A stretch of 64,000 bases of DNA. Origin: Yamagishiella unicocca. Taxonomy: Eukaryota; Chlorophyta; Chlorophyceae; Chlamydomonadales; Volvocaceae. The translations under genes and the position numbers were made by a program. The notes beneath the pieces were generated by a model. That model was not told the DNA's origin. It ran no database searches and saw only the letters and a list, made by a program, of their open reading frames with translations. Numbering within the stretch: position 1 is the stretch's first letter; each line of letters begins with the position of its first letter. Positions 33,171 through 48,100 of the stretch are shown here, in pieces. The stretch lies in NCBI GenBank assembly GCA_003116995.1, contig BDSL01000042.1, forward strand, positions 620,001 to 684,000, in the 5' to 3' direction.

Positions 33171-36100
33171 CTAGTGCCACACCCCACGACTTGGGCCCGT
33201 GGATTTCGAATCCACCTTGGACGCATGCATCTTGCTGCCCCGCCCAGGGCCAGTGGCGGAGCCGGCCCCCATATCCACACCGCCTCCACTCCCAAACCCG
33301 GACACGTGATCGCCGCCAACCGGTTCCGTGACAACCGCCAGCGCGTTGGCGTTGAAGAGCGGGTTCACTGCCCCCCCACCGCCGGCGCTCTTTATTCCGC
33401 CCTTGGGCTGCTCGCGTGCCTCCAAGCTGGTGCGCCTGGGGCCAGCAGCAGAGCCCTCGCCCTGGGCGCCGGAGTGCAGCTTGCTGCCGCCGGTCGAGGC
33501 GCCGGTCGAGGCGCCGGCGAGGTGCTGTTGGGGCCCCGCGTCGCTCGCCCGTCGCTTGACAGTTTGGTTGCCAGGATCAGACGGCTCCGTCATACCGGCT
33601 GGGGTGCGGCTCGGGGCGCCGGCTGGCGGCTGCCGCGAGGCGTGGCTCCCGACAGCTGCGGTGGTGGGATGAGCGACGGCTGGGGGCGCAGGCCGCGGCC
33701 CTACGGCCGTAGGCGCGTGGGAGCTAGCTGGCGCCGCCCGGGCCGCAGATGCCGCTGCTGGTGCCACTGCCGGGGAGGCTGCGGCTGCGGCGGCTTCCGC
33801 CAAGCGGCTCTTGAAGGACGCACCCCGTCCCGCTTCAGACCCCGGCGGTGACGTCACCGTTGCCCTCGCCGTCGGTGAGGGTGAGGGGTGGTCCATGCCG
33901 GCGCCCGGCGACCGGGTCGAGTGGGCAGCCGATGTGGGCGTCTGGAAGAACTCCGACCCCAGGCCCCAAGAGGACGCACCTCCGCCTGTGGAGGGCTCCC
34001 GCAGAAAGTCCTGGATGTGGATGCTGCCCCCCGGGCTACCCGCCATGCCGCCCGGGTTCGATCCCGACGGGGGACTAAACGTCACGGCCTGCTGCGACCT
34101 TGCGGCCGCCGAGACGCTGCGTGCCAGCCCCGCCCTGCCGTGTTCCTCCTGCCGCTGTGCTGCCGTGACGGTGCGCTGGTGCCCATTGGCGGGGCGGTCC
34201 GGGGAGGTGAGGTACGGCGAGCTGCCGTACGCCGTGGCGCCGCTGCCACCCCGCGGTGATGCGAGGCTGATGGAGCTGGCCACGCTGCAGGCACTAGGGC
34301 TGGTGACGCCCTGGTGGTTGGCGCCGCCGTGGTATCCGTGGTGCTGGTGGTGCTGCTGGCTGCCGGCCCCGCCTGAGTGTAAGAACTCATTGATGGGGTG
34401 GTAGTGCCCCTGCTGGCTGCGCCCGCCGCCGGCGCCGTCGGCGCCCTCCCCGGGCGCGCAGCGGTGCCCCGGCGGCGGTTGCTGGGGCGACGGCGGCAGG
34501 CCCCGCAGCTGCAGCGGAGCCGCCACCAGCCCAAGCCCTGAGGCCTCCAGCCCTCCACCACCACCAACAGACCCGTCGGAAAGCTGGCGGCCGGCGGCCG
34601 GAGGCCGCGGCGGTAGCCCCGAGTCGCAGTTGTAAAGGGGACCGCTGCTGCCTGCGCCGCTTCCGCCACCACCCGGAATGCTGGGCCTGCGGCCGCCGCC
34701 GCCGCCGCCGCCAGCCTGGGATGCGAAGCTGAGGTCCGAACCCGCGGGCACTCCAAAGACGACCTGGCTGCGCGAGGCGGAGGACGAGCCCGGTGCGGAA
34801 GGGCGGTCCGCCGCGCCGTTGGCGCTCACGCTGCGCCTCTGCCCGCCCTCCTCCGCGTCCTCGCCGTCCCCCCCGTCTCGGGAGAACCGGCCCCCGCCCG
34901 CTGCGCTCGTGTGCGACTCCGACCAGCCGGCGCCGCCCCGCATGCCCTGGACGCCGCCCCGGACGCTGATCTCCGACATCGAGGTCGCGCTGCTGGCCCC
35001 CGCCATCGCCCCGAAGGAGCTGCTGCGCTCCACCGCCAAAGGCGGCGGGTCGCCGCCGCCGCCACTGCCGCCGCCACTGCCGCCGCCACTGCCACCGCCA
35101 CTGCCGCCAGCATGATGCGCCCCCGGCTGCTGCGCCTGGGCGGCCGCGGCCGCGGCCGCGGCGGCGTCCGCCTGGGCTGACGCACCGGTGGCGGCGGCGC
35201 CGCCCCTGGCGGCGGCCCCGTCGCCGCCGCCGCCGCCGCGCGCTTGCTGTACGGCGCTGCGGATCTCGCTGAGTGCGGTGAGGTCGATCAGGTACGACAG
35301 GGTGGGCAGCTGCTCGCCCTCGCTGGAGCCGCCCGCCGGGTCCACGTCAACGCTCCGGCGTCCGGCAGCAGCCGCCTCCGCAGCAGCCGCCCCAGCACCA
35401 GCAGCTGCAGGAGGCACGTCGAGCGATGATCGTTGAGGAAAAGACGCGACGTTCGTGCTGACCGGCGTTGACTCAGTGTTCGGCTCCGAGCCAGTGCCGA
35501 GTGGCTCTGGGGAGTGCGCCCGGGTGCCTTGCGGCGACGCCGCAGCGTCCGCGATCACCGCGCTGCTGCCGCCCTGCCAGAGCAGCAGCCGGGTGTCGCC
35601 GGGGCCGGGGCGGGCGTAGCCGGTAGCGGTCGCCTCCGCCGCCGGGTTGAGCACCGTAGAAGGTGGCGACGCCAGCTCAGAAGCCTCCTCCCAGAACTCC
35701 GACAGGTTGGAGGGCGTGGGCGAGTGCAGCCCGAACGCGGGGTTGTTGTGTTGCTTCATGGAGGAGTTGCCGTGCCGGTCGGCGGCCGCCTTGGCGTCTG
35801 AAGGGACCGCAGCGGCGGCGGTGGTGGGGTAGCAGCCGCTGTCGCCGTCGCCGTCCGTGAGAGCGGAGAAGGAGAGCCGGCCAGTGTGGCCCAGACAGCT
35901 CGGGCTGCCCGGCGGAGTCGTCGAGGAAGGGCGGGTATTGGAGCCTTCATAGCGGGCGAACTCATCAGAGACCCGTGGGTCAGTGCCGCTGTGGCTACCC
36001 GCGCCGTCCTGCCGGTGGCCCCGTCCAGCCGTCGGGTACCCGGTTCGAGTCCGCGACGCGGCAAGCGAGGGTGACGGCCCGCGGCCTTGCGGCGCCGGCA

Positions 36101-39100
36101 GAGGCGTCAGCGCCGACGCCCATTGCCGCACATCCATGAGCGACAGCAGCAGCGCCTGCGCGCCCTCAGCCCCCGGCACGAACCCTGGGACACTCCCCAG
36201 CCCCTCGACCTCATCCGCCGCCGCCACCGCCGCCACCGCCGCCGGCCCCCCGGGCTCCTTGTCATGAGAGCCGGGCGTGGGCGTCCCTTCGTCGACCGGC
36301 GCGCCCACCGCCGCCGCCGCCGCCACGGACGCCACTGCGGCGCTGCTGCCGCCGTGGAGGATTGGGTGCACGAAGCAGCCGGCCAGCCCTCGGCCGCCCT
36401 CCAGGGTGGCCTTCCACGACACCGACGCCGTCACCGAGTGCGCCGTGCGCACCAGCTCGCAGACCAGGCACTGCAGCAGCGTGCTGTGGGAGGTGGTGCG
36501 GGAGACGGCCTGGCTGCGGGACACCATGTAGCGAGGCCGCCGGCCGTCCTTCGGACCGACGCCGCCGCCGCCGGCGGCGGCGGCGGCGGCACCGTCTGAC
36601 GACGATGGCGCCGTGCTGCCGAAGGGCGGTTGCGGCACACGCATGCCGGAGGCTGCACTGCCAACAGCCGAGTCGTTCCCGGGTCGCGACGGCCTAGACG
36701 GCGGCGGGGCCGGCGTGGCGGCGGCGCCGCCAGCCGTCCCTGCGCCGCTGCTGCTGGCTTCCGCCGGCGGCGCGGCGCCGGCGGCGCTGGAGAGTCCGCT
36801 GGACAGCCCACTGGGCATGGCACCCGTGGGGTCTGCGTAGTACTCGAGCAGTTTGAGGCTCGCTGCCCGGATGTCCGCCTGCGCGACAGCGACTGCCCGC
36901 TGCACGGGGTGCCAGCCAGCACCGGCCTCAGCACTCGGCGGAGGTGGGACCACCACAGACGCACAGACCTGCGCCGCCGCCGAGGGCAGCCCTTCGGGGC
37001 TCGCGACGGGCACCAGCACCGAAGGTGGTGGGCTTGCGAACAGCCCCGCCCCATCCGGCCCCGCCGCCAGCGAACCCGGGCGGGCGACTGGCAGGGGTGT
37101 CAACAGCGTGTCCACCAGCTCCTCGCTGTCCCCCGCCACCACGGTAGCCGCCCTCTGCACGGTGCCCGAACCCGGACCCGAACCCGGCTCCCTGGACCCG
37201 GCCACGGCTTCCGCGTCATCCAGCCCCTCGGCCACGACACTGAGGGTGCCCTCCACCGCCGACGCTGCCCGCGCTGAGGCGGCGATGTAGCCCAGGGCCG
37301 ACAGGCCCGGCCCGGCGTTCGTGAGACTGCCGCTGCGCATGGACGGCCCCAAGCGTGGCGCGACGCCGGACCGGGCCGAGCGGTCCGGACTCCCGTCAAC
37401 GGCCGCGACAGCAGCAGCTGTCGAGCGAGATGAGATGTCGAATGAGCTGTCAGCGACCGCGAGTGACGGCGCGGGCGCCATGGCACCGCCCGGAACGACC
37501 AGGCTGTCGGTTCGAGCTGGGCTGTCCGCCAGGAGGGCAGCCGAGGAGGGCAATAGCGTGGCGAAGGCTGAGGTCGGCTTTCGGCCGCTCGCAGAGACCC
37601 CCGGCTGGGGGGCTTCGGGGCCAGCTGGGAGCTGCGGTGGCGGCGGTAGCGCGGGCATCGGCGGCAGCGGTACGCTGCGTTCCAGCCGCCGGATCTGTTC
37701 GGCAATGGCTTTGTTGCGGATCTCGCGCTGCCCCAACGCGCGGTTGAGCGCCGTCACCAACACCAGCGGGCAGGAGCGGACCACGGCCAGCACCGTCAGC
37801 ACACAGCCCTGCAGGTGGCAGCGAATGGGGGAAGCAAGGACGCGGTTTCGGAGGCGAAGAGCCAAGAGAATTTACCCAGCTGTTTAAGGTTACAGCATGT
37901 TTCCATCCAAGTGATTTCCATCCAACCGTTTGCTGCTGCATCGCTCGCGAGTTCCCCCGCCGCGACGAGCCCCCCAGGACACCCACACGGCCCCGCACCT
38001 GCAGCTCGCTGGCGCTATGGAAGACGTCCGCCCGGACCAGCGCCGCCGTCCAGGCCATCAGGGAGCACTGCGCCGCCTCCAGCTCGCCGGCAGCAGCCTG
38101 TGCTTGCGGCAACGGCAAGCCGCCCTTGTCCCCCACATGGCCCTGCCCCCCCTGGTGCCCCACATGGCCCTGCCCCCCCTGGTGCCCCACATGGCCCTGC
38201 CCGTGCTGCACTCCCATTGTGAGGTTCAGGGAGAACCGCTGCGGCGTCTGCTGGTTCGCAGCGGCGCGTCCGGGATGCGGCGGGGAGACCAGCGGCGGGC
38301 TGCTCGGGGTGCGGACCATTCCGCTGGGAGTGGCCGCGTGGGGAGGCGGCGAGGTTGCTGTCGTGGTACTGATACTGGTGGTGGCTGCGGTGCCCGATGC
38401 CATGTGCTGGATGTAGTCACGGAAGCTGCGGTGGCCGACGGAGGAGTGGGAGAAGGAGCGCGGGGAGGTGTGGATCTGGCTGCTGGAGATGGACGCCGCG
38501 CGGGCCATCTGGAGGCGGCCACCGGGACTCAGCTCAGAGCCGTCCGCGGCGGCGCGCGGGGCGGGCTCCGGCGGCGGCGGGGCCTGGAGGCGCACCAGGC
38601 GCAGCATCAGGGCGCAGACCTGCGGGGGAGGGGCCGGGAGGGGCGGCGTTTGGGCGCCCGGGTCAGCATCAACGCGGGGCTGGGAAAGAAGGGGAAGCGA
38701 GAAGCGACTGCGGGGATGAAAGTGTGATCGATATATGGCGGGGGCACGCAAGAGAACGTCATCCCTACAATGTACTATGTACCATGTGCCCCCCTCCCCT
38801 TCCTGTTGTAGTGTACCTGAGCACGGCAGTGCATGGCCCACTGCAGCTTGAGCAGCAGCTTTAGACAGGACACCGCGAGCTCCACCGGCGGGAGGGCTGC
38901 AAGGACGCTGGGCTCAACCAGCTCGTCCTCCGGCTCGTCCTCCTCCCGGCCTGCGTTGCCGGGGACAGCAGCAGAGCTAGCGTGGAGCGCGCCGCTGCCC
39001 GGCGCGTTCGACGCGGAGGGCACCTCGCTGGGCAATCCGGCGGCGCCCGGCGACTGGCGGCGCAGCAGCAGCAAGGCGTCGTTCAGGAAGGGCTGCAGCG

Positions 39101-42100
39101 ACGACAGCAGTGTGTGCTGCAGCTGGGTGAGGTCCAGCTGTCGGGGGAGGACGGGCAGGTTGGGACAGCGCGACAGGCGGCCACATTAGCAGGGGCGCTC
39201 CATCCATACTTGCTCCATGTTTGTTCGATTGGAACGCGTCAGCCGGATAGTAAATCGCAATGCAGGACACGCCTGTGGGGTGAGGCTACGGCAGGCCGGA
39301 AATATGTGAGCAGCTCGTCGGGCTCAGCAATTGTGGCCGAGGAGGTCCAGGCGGCCAGCCCAATACCGAGCCTCACCAGCAGGGCAAGCTCGTCTAGGTC
39401 CTGCAGCTCCCTTGCGCCCGCCCCGGCATCGCCGCCGAGGGCTCCCGAGCCGCCAGCGACGCCCGCCGCCGGGTGCTCGTCAGACACCTGCGCCGCGCCA
39501 TCGGTTGCTTCCGCCGCCGCCGCGAGCGCGGCCTTGACCACCGCCCCCGCGTCGGGTATGGACATCAGACCGCTCGCCACGAACGCCTCCTGAGCGCAGC
39601 CAAGGCACCGCCATGTGGGCAGCCCAACAACAGGGGGGGTTGCAGATGTCATGCCCCGGATCACGGTCGACCAGGCGTCGTACAGACCGGGTGGGTGCAC
39701 CACACGACGTCTAGCCCCTGGGCTCCATTGCGGTATGGACTCCCGACCCCCACCATCCCAGACCGAACACATCCGTGATGATGCAACATGCAGCACTGCA
39801 TTCGGCAACCGCACGGCCACATCACCGGCGTAGCCTAGGTGCTAATTGCCGTATCGCCTAGGTGGTAATTGCCGTATCGCCTAGGTGGTAATTGCCGTAT
39901 CGCCTAGGTGATATTGCCGTACCGCCCAGGTGGTAATGGCCGTATCGCCTAGGTGGTATTGCCGTACCGCCTAGGTGGTAATATGCCGTACCGCCTAGGT
40001 GGTAATATGCCGTATCGCCTAGGTGGTAATATGCCGTATCGCCTAGGTGGTAATATGCCGTATCGCCTAGGTGGTAATTGCCGTAATTGCCGTATCGCCT
40101 AGGTGGTAATTGCCGTATCGCCTAGGTGGTATTGCCGTATCGCCTAGGTGATACTGTCGTTCGCAAATACAGTGAAAAGGGCAGCACTGGGCTCGCTGGA
40201 GGCAACGCTGGGCGCGAGGAGGGTACAGGTATGCCGTACATACCTGCAGCGGCGGGAGCACCGACTCCGGGTTCCAGTCCGACGTATCCGGCAGCAGCAT
40301 CATGTCCTGCACGCTCTCGGGCAGCCGGGCAGCCACGGCGTCCACACGCGACCCGTCGTACGACCCCTGCCACCTCAGCAGCATGCGCACGCAGCTGTCC
40401 ACGGTGGAGTGCTCGGAGATCTGGAGGAGCGGGCGGTGGGGAGGGGGCGGTGGGGAGGGGGCGGTGGGGAGGGGGCGGTGGGGAGGGGGCGGTGGGGAGG
40501 GGGCGGTGGGGAGGGGGCGGCTTGGCGTGCTGCGCTTGATGGGATGAGGGCGCGACTAAAGAGGAGGGCGGGAGGAAGCCCAGGCCCCGAAGCAGGGGAC
40601 TGTTTCATGGTGGGGCACAGCCAAACGACGGGCGTGGCTCGCCAACCATCCCCCGGCTGGGGCCCCTCGCACACGCACACACTACACACATCCTCACCAC
40701 ACACGCACCTGCTGCACGGACTGGCACGCTGCACACGCTGGCACGCACCTGCTGCACCGCGTCCCTCAAGGACACGAAGGCGCCCCCGCACGCCGCAGCC
40801 AGCCGCAGCTCCTCGAGCACCCGCGCCACCGCCGCGCCGCAGTGCGCCACCAGCTGCGCCCGGATGCCAGCGTGGCTCAGCTGCAGCAGCGGCGGCACGG
40901 AGCCGGCGGGCAGCAGCGGCGTGATGCACACGCGAGCGGGAAGCAGGTCCATGACCCGCGTGCACACCTGCGTGCGGCGAGGCGATGTTAGGAGGCAGGG
41001 AGGGCGGTGGAAGGGTGTTGTAACAGCAGGCAGAGCGGCGGAGGGACGTTGCGGCAGCTTCAGTCCACGCAGACAGGGCATGGCAAGTTGGCAAGAGCTG
41101 GGGATCGCGAGGGCGCAGTGCTGCTGGACGCTATCGAGTGGGGGCAGGCTGTGGGGTTGATGATTGTGTAAGAGACTGGGCGTAGCCTTGGGTGAAACAG
41201 CAGTACAGCATGACGTAGTTCAGGCGGGTGTCGCACGGTGTCCATTCGGGTGCGGAATCGCGATGCGGAAACGATGGCGCGCGCGCCGCATCCCACGGCT
41301 CCGGCAGCGCCGAGGAGATGAGAGCCTTACGGGATCCATGCGGCCAGGAACGCCCGGACGCACCCTTTGCAGCAGCGATACGTGGACGGTGGAATGCAGC
41401 CCCAGCAGCCGCCGAGGCAGGGCCACCAGCTCCAGAAGCACCCCGCACGCGTCCTGCACCTCCATCTTCTGACACGCGCCAACCTGCGACAGCAGCACGC
41501 TCTGGCCCATCCGCAGACACGACACCCGCGCAGCTGCCAGCACGTCGCCACCCTGCGCAGCCGCCGCGGCCGCCGTCGCGTCCATGGAGTCGTCCGGGCC
41601 CGGCAGTGGCTCCGCCGCCGCCGGCCGCCCGGGGTTGTCCCACAGCACGCTCCGCCGCCGCGCGTTCGGCACCTCCAGCACCAGGTCGGCTGCGCCGCCG
41701 CCCATCTGGGTCAACGCGTTGGCGCAGGCGAAGACCAGCAGCGCCGCCCGGTGCCAGTCGTTCAGGTACTGCCACACCGCCGCGGCGTGCGTGGCCGCGG
41801 CCGCGGCGCGCAGCAGCTGCCAGTTGACGGTTGCTGCGCCCGTGCTGCTGCGCAGGAAGCTACCTCGCTGCTGCTGCCTGCCTTGCCCCACGGGCCGCTG
41901 CTGCGCGCCCTGCTGCTGGTGCGGGTGCTGCTTCTCCGGCTGCGCCGCGTCAGGCTGCGCCGCGGGCGACAGCGCGAGCGGCTGCGCGTCGGCCGCCGGC
42001 GCCTGCTGGTGCTGCTGGTGGCGGTGAGCTCGCTCCAGGTCTTGCAGCTGCACGCTGCACGCTTGCGCCATGAGCAGCAGCCCGGCTGCATAGGAGGGCT

Positions 42101-45100
42101 TCAGGTACACCGACGCCGCCGACTGGCCGAGGGAGATGTGCTGCGCGCTGGCGTCCTGCCAGAGCCGCGTGACGTCGAAGGCTCCGTGATGGAGCTGCAG
42201 CCGCATGGCGGTGGGCAGCTGCGCCGAGGGGCTGCTGGGCGGTGAGACAGGGCCCGAGGCGGCGAGCGAGATGGAGGCGTCCGTCAGAGGGCCGCCCATC
42301 GACGGGAACTGCGCATGGTGACTGGCTTGGGTGGAGGCGCCGGAGGCCGGGCCGCCGGCGGTTTGGCCAAGGGAGCGTGAGGAGGAGCCGTGCTGCGCCA
42401 GACCGTGGTGTACTTGGGGCTGCCAGACCACGGGTATGGGGAAGCCGATCACCACCGGCGGCGCCGGGTTGGAACGCATGGCGGTCGCCGCCGCCAGCCC
42501 GGCGGCGCCGCCGTTGGTGCTGCCGGCGAGGTAGGAGGCGGCGCTATCGATGCGTGAGAAGCCCTGTGCGACGGCCGCTGTCCCACTGCCGTGGCCCACG
42601 CCATGGACACCGTTGGCGGGTAAGGCGGTGGGTGGCGAACCGCCGAAACCGGCCGCATACCCCGTGATGCCAAACATGCTGACGCTGCGTGTTTTTAGGC
42701 TTCGCATGCGCATGGTGCTGCTCAGCCGCCGCATCGCCTGCCGAGACAGCACGCTGCCGCCGGGGCTGCGGGGGCTGACGGGGCTCATGGGCAGGACGAG
42801 CACGTCGGCAGCTGCGGCGGCGGCCGCCGCCCTCCCCGCGCTGTGGGCGCTGAAGGCCACGAAGGCCATTGCGTGGCACGCCAGGAGCAGCAGCTGCAGG
42901 CACACCCGCAGCATCTCCTTCAGCGCAGCTCCAGGGGAGGCCACGGGCGAGGCGGGTCCGCCGTCGCCGCTGCCAGGCGGGGAAAGGGTATCCGCATCCA
43001 CTGCGACCGAGGCCGCGGCATCACCCGCGGGCAAGGGCGCCGTCGCCGCTGCTGCGTACCCCCCAGCGTCGGGATGTGGGTTCCGTGGGTTCGCAACGCC
43101 GTCCGCTGTGGAATTGGAATCGATCACCAACGGTGCTGACAAGCTGCCCGACCCACGGGTCGTAAAGTCGTGCGCGACCACCTCCAAGACTGACTCCTCC
43201 GGCACCGAAATCATGCTGTGTCCACTAGCCCGCCCGTCGTGCTGGTGGTGCTGCTGCAATGACGATATGGAGAAACGGCCGCCAGCTCCGCCCGCTGCTG
43301 CTCCTGCACCAGCGCCAGGCCCGTTAACGCCCGCCAGCCCCAGCCCCAAAGGCACCCGGTCGGCATCCGCAGCGAAGACCCCTGGAGCCTGTCCTTGCCC
43401 GGCGGCGCCGGACTCCCGGACCCTCGCGAGGGAGTTCTGCCATTTGGCATGCTGCTCAGCGCTTGCATCCAGGCTCTGCCCCGTGGTTTGCGCCGGGCCA
43501 GGCAGGTCTTCAGCGCCACGCCGGGGCACTTTGACTTGCAGGCCCTGGTGGCCGCCGTACAGGGTCAGCTGCTGGCCGCCTTGGGCCGGGCCCACGCTGC
43601 CCGTGATGGTGGTCTTCGCGTGGTCAGTGAAGGCACCGTCCAGGACCCTCACCATCGTGGCCTGCCACTGCTGGCGTAGGGCTGCCGCGTCGCCAGGGGC
43701 GTGGCTGCCTGCAGCCTTGCCTGTGCCTGTGCCGGTGGCGGCGATGCCGGTGGCGGCGACGCCGGTGGCGGCGGGAGGCGCGGCGGCGGCACAGACCGCG
43801 GCCACCTGGCCAGTGAAGTGGGCGTAGGCCCGCAGCAGCCGCGCAGCTGCGTCTATTTGGTGCAGGTGCACCAGCGCCTGTGCGGGGACGGGCCGTCCGC
43901 ATGAGTGGGCAGGGGAACGGCGTGTTAGCAACGTGCTGCAGTGCGGAGCGCCTGCGGCTGCGGCGGGAGGGCATCAATCGATCGGTGGCGATGAAGCCCC
44001 GGGCCCCATGCATCAGCCCTTCCGGCCCCCACGGTTTCTGCGTGCGATCCGTAGTCGCACATCCCGCCACAGCTGCGCGGAAGCACCCCCGCACCACACC
44101 ATCTCACGCCGCCCCACGACTTGCAGAGCCCCAGCCCCGTCAGCCAGTCCTGAGATTCACACGGCCCCAGCCCCTTCACCCAATCCTAAGGCCCACACGG
44201 CCCCAGCCCGGAGCGCCTGCTCCAACCCAGCTCCCGACCCCTTTCGTTACGCGCACGCGCGCGGCAGTACCCACAAGGAACGCCGGCAGGAAGCCGTAGA
44301 CGTGCGCGCGTGGGTAGTGGTGCAGTGCCTCCTTCATGTTGTCGCGCAGCACCAGCACGTCGCCTTGGTGCAGCGCCCGCAGGGCCATGGCCGAGGTGCA
44401 CGTCAGCCCATCCGACCAAGCCGCCGCCGCCGCCGCCGCCGCCGCGGCGCCGCGGCCCGCATCCGCCTCCCGCCGCATGCTGCCCTCCCCGCCACCGCCG
44501 CTGTCGTCCCCGATGGAGCTCGCCGCCTCGTGCAGCTGGCCCACGCCCAGCGACGGATCGAGCAAGTTGGCCGTGCTGCCGGCAGGCGAGGGAAAGGCGC
44601 CCGAGCCGACGGGCAGAAAGCGCTCGTGCCGGCCCCCTGTCGAGGATGGCGCCACGGAGGAAGGCGCGCCCCCATTGGTAATGCCATGATGGTGATTGTG
44701 GTGGTGGTGGCCCCAGGTGCTGGGCGCCACTGCGATGGCCAGCGGGCTGGGCCCGCTCCCATGCTGGGGCGCCGCGCCCGGCGGAGGTAAGGTCAGCACC
44801 GTGCGCCAGACCACCGGCCAGGCGGGCGGCACGAAGGCGTCCGACACATTGGAGCGGCAGCTGGCCAGCGGTGCGGTCGCCGCGAAGGACCCGCTGACCG
44901 GCTGCAGCCCCAACATGTACGGCGTGGAGACGGCGCTGTTGCCGAACGACGGCACGAGGTCCAGGGTGTCAATGTGAAGGCCGCTGGGCGGCAGCGCCGG
45001 CACTAGGTCCTGTTCGGCCGACTCGCTGATGGCTGGGGCGTCCCCTGGGGACTTCAGGAGCCCGAAAGGGGAGGCCCCCGCGGCGATGCGGGAGTAGCTG

Positions 45101-48100
45101 CCAGTGGGCGTGACGGGCTCCTCCCGGAGATTGACACGGAGCAGCGCGACAGCGCAGCCGTTGCTGACCGCCATCACTAGTGCTGCCCCCGCGCCGGGGG
45201 TAGCACCACCGCCTGCGTCCGTTCCCGCGCCTTTGGTCAAAGCCCCCGCACCGGCGAACGCCAGGGAAAAGCGAGGCTCCCCCCGCTGGTCGCTGGCTGG
45301 CTGCTGCCGCTGGTCGGACTGCATCCGGGAGTCGCCGCCGCCGCCGCTGCCACCGCTGGTCCGCCGCGTGATGCGCCCAAAGCGAGGGAAGTCGTGCGCC
45401 GCGGCTGGTGTGCCAGCAGACAGCGGCGCGGCCTTGCCCAGGATAGGGCCCAACCGCACCAGCGTGGATTCGCCGTACTTGATGGCCTGGGACGACATCG
45501 CACACGGCCGGGGTGATCGCAGGAGGCACAGAGCAGAGAAATGTGTACAGGAAACACTAGCGCCCCGTGGCCACGCGTGAAGCGGTGACGTGCGATGAGG
45601 CTGTTCGTGCGAGTGCCGTGTCGCCACTTACCCCGCACAAGAGGGCGGCCCCCTTCAAGTCTCCTCGGCTGTCCAGAAGGTGCAGGTGGCCGCCGTTGTC
45701 CATGACGGCCAACAGGGGCGTGTTCGGGACCCAGGCCATGGCTGAGATGCTTGCGCCGCAACGTGAGCCGGGAATGTTGCCTGGGTCACACCAGGCGGGG
45801 CCAGGCGGTGCAAGGTAGGAGCGAGGACATGGGGGGGAAGTCCCTGCCTGGAAGGTACATGCCATTCGCTCCTTGCGTGACAGCGCGCCTCCTAAGCGCT
45901 GACCCAGATCCACCTCAGCAAGGAATTCGCCGCTGACCCAGATGGTTTTCGGCGACCTCCGAGCTCTCCGTGCTGCCCCCCCATTGCTAAGCCACTTCCC
46001 GCAGTGGTGTCCGCTGCCCGAGTGCACCACTCGGTACATACATACGTTGGCCGCATTTTGCGTTTCAAAAGACACACACACGCAATCCGCACTATGTAGC
46101 TCCCGTCCCGACACCCAGCCCCGGCCCTTAGTGCCGCACGCAGGCGACACCGCGACCGCGTACCGGACGATATCGTGCCGTCCCTGTCCACCTCCAGCCG
46201 CCTGTGCCACAGCACCTGTAGCGTGCTGGCGCTGAGCGCGACGACGCAGCTGCATCCACGGCTGTCCGTAAGGCAAACCACCAGGGCACCACCTGCAAGA
46301 GCCATGCGCAAGTTAGGGCCGCGCGACGGGTCACGGACATGGGACTTCAGCGGGGCGGCGATTGGCCGAGCAGCACCACGCCAATCGGCAGGTGCTGACG
46401 GTGTGTTGGCGCCATCGGACAACCCAACGGCACTTCCTTCCCGCCGCGGCCGAATGGCAACGCACCCCCAGTGCTTGAGAAGCGTGCCGCTGCGCCTGCT
46501 GTCCCATGCAGACCTCCTAGCTGTCGAAAGTTAACGCACCACACACCGCATGCGTGGGCCGATCGTTTGGCAACTCGATCCGTAACCCAACCATATAGGC
46601 TGGGCGGCTGCCGCCATTAGGCGGCCCTGGCCCAACCGCTTTGCCAGGTCACCCCTGTACCTTGCGGGTGCCACAACATGCGGACAGCCTTCAGTGCCGG
46701 CAGGCCCCCGGGCCGGGGGCTGGCCACCGCCGCTGCGCGACCGCGCCGCTGCGCCGCCGGCCCCACGTGCTCGTAGTCCTCCGTCACCAGCATCACGTGC
46801 CACTGCCACAGCAGCTGCCCCTCCGCCCGGTGCGACCAGTCATTCGCGAGCCCGTTGCCGGCCGCTGGCGCTGCTGGCTTTGTTCCCGCCTGCGCCCCCG
46901 CCGCTGCGTGCTCCACATCGCCCTCGTTGAGCCGCGCCACAGCGAGCACTAGCTTGCCTGCGTTTTGCAGAAGCGGTGTGCAGTATGTGCAGCGGAGGGC
47001 GGGACGAACCGGTGGGAGGGTACGACAGAGCACTTGTCCGCATTGAGTTTTAAGGGTCCCTAGTAGCACTACGTCTGATCCAGCCCACGTGGCTAACGCC
47101 AGCCCCAAGGCCATAGCGCTCTGGACTCTACCTAGCCACACTCCCAGGCGCCAAGAGGTTATGAGCTGGTGCCACCTCGTTAAGATGGCCGAGTGGTCCC
47201 CATTGAGCGTCAACGCCTTATGAGGTGCGTGCCACCCGTGACGCTGCTGCTGCTGCTGGCCTCGTATGACCTCTGGACTGTGAAAGGTCACCAGCATCGT
47301 GGAAAGGCCTTCATGGCAATGGTGCTTACCGGGACAGCTGTGCCGCCAGTAAGCGTGAGCAAACAGCTTCGAGCGCGGAGCCGCGACTCCCGGGGGTGGC
47401 TCCAGCACGACATGGCAGGAGGAAGTGCTGGGCGGGAGGGCGGACCCGTCTGGCAAGATGTCGTCCCTCTCGAAGGTGGGAGGCAAGCCAAGCCCAAGCA
47501 GTTCGTCATACGGGAAACCACCAGGTCTGTGCAAGGCTGGCGGCTGCGGCGGGTAGCCTGTTTGGGTGGCATAGCGGCGAGAAAGAGGTGTGGGGCGGTG
47601 CTGGGTGGGCCCGCAGCCCTGCGGCAGGCCAGGAGGCGCTGGGCGGTGCGCAGCCGTCGCGCAGGCCGTAGCCGTGCCTGCCTAGCAGTCATTTGGATGA
47701 CAGAGCAGGCAAGCATAGGAACCCCCCAGGATATCTAAGACCCACACGTTGTGGAGGGGTGGGGACGGGGGTCTAGCCTACCTCGTAGCTGCTCCACACG
47801 GACCGAGCCGGGCTGCCCATCCACGTCGGTTAGAAGAACCCATGCTGACGGCCTCACGGATTCCTTTACCAAGGCAAATTGCACGCGCTCGCCGTCTTCA
47901 CCGCCCGCATAACGAGCCTGGCGACTGCATGCTAAGAAGCTGCAACCCGACGACCACGAAAAGCCGCGCCGATGCTGCCCCTGTAACTCCTACAGGAAGA
48001 ATTATATGCGTAAGAAAAGGCGCGCTTGCGACATGTATGAGCTGGGGGAGCATTATGTCCACCTTCAATGTCAAGTCGTCATTGTCTTGGAGGAGGAAGG

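Noticed and set aside
34678..37887. Plus-strand ORFs of 100-220 codons
   Set aside because: They are shadows of the 4.6-kb minus-strand exon; their composition mirrors the complementary codons and they lack domains.
39831..40152. Possible CRISPR-like array
   Set aside because: Units are contiguous with trivial spacers of a few bases, the host is eukaryotic, and it lies in an intron: a minisatellite.
46617..47534. 305-codon minus-strand ORF as one exon
   Set aside because: It contains three exons of the giant gene separated by two introns; intron sequences inside it look non-conserved and phases require splicing.
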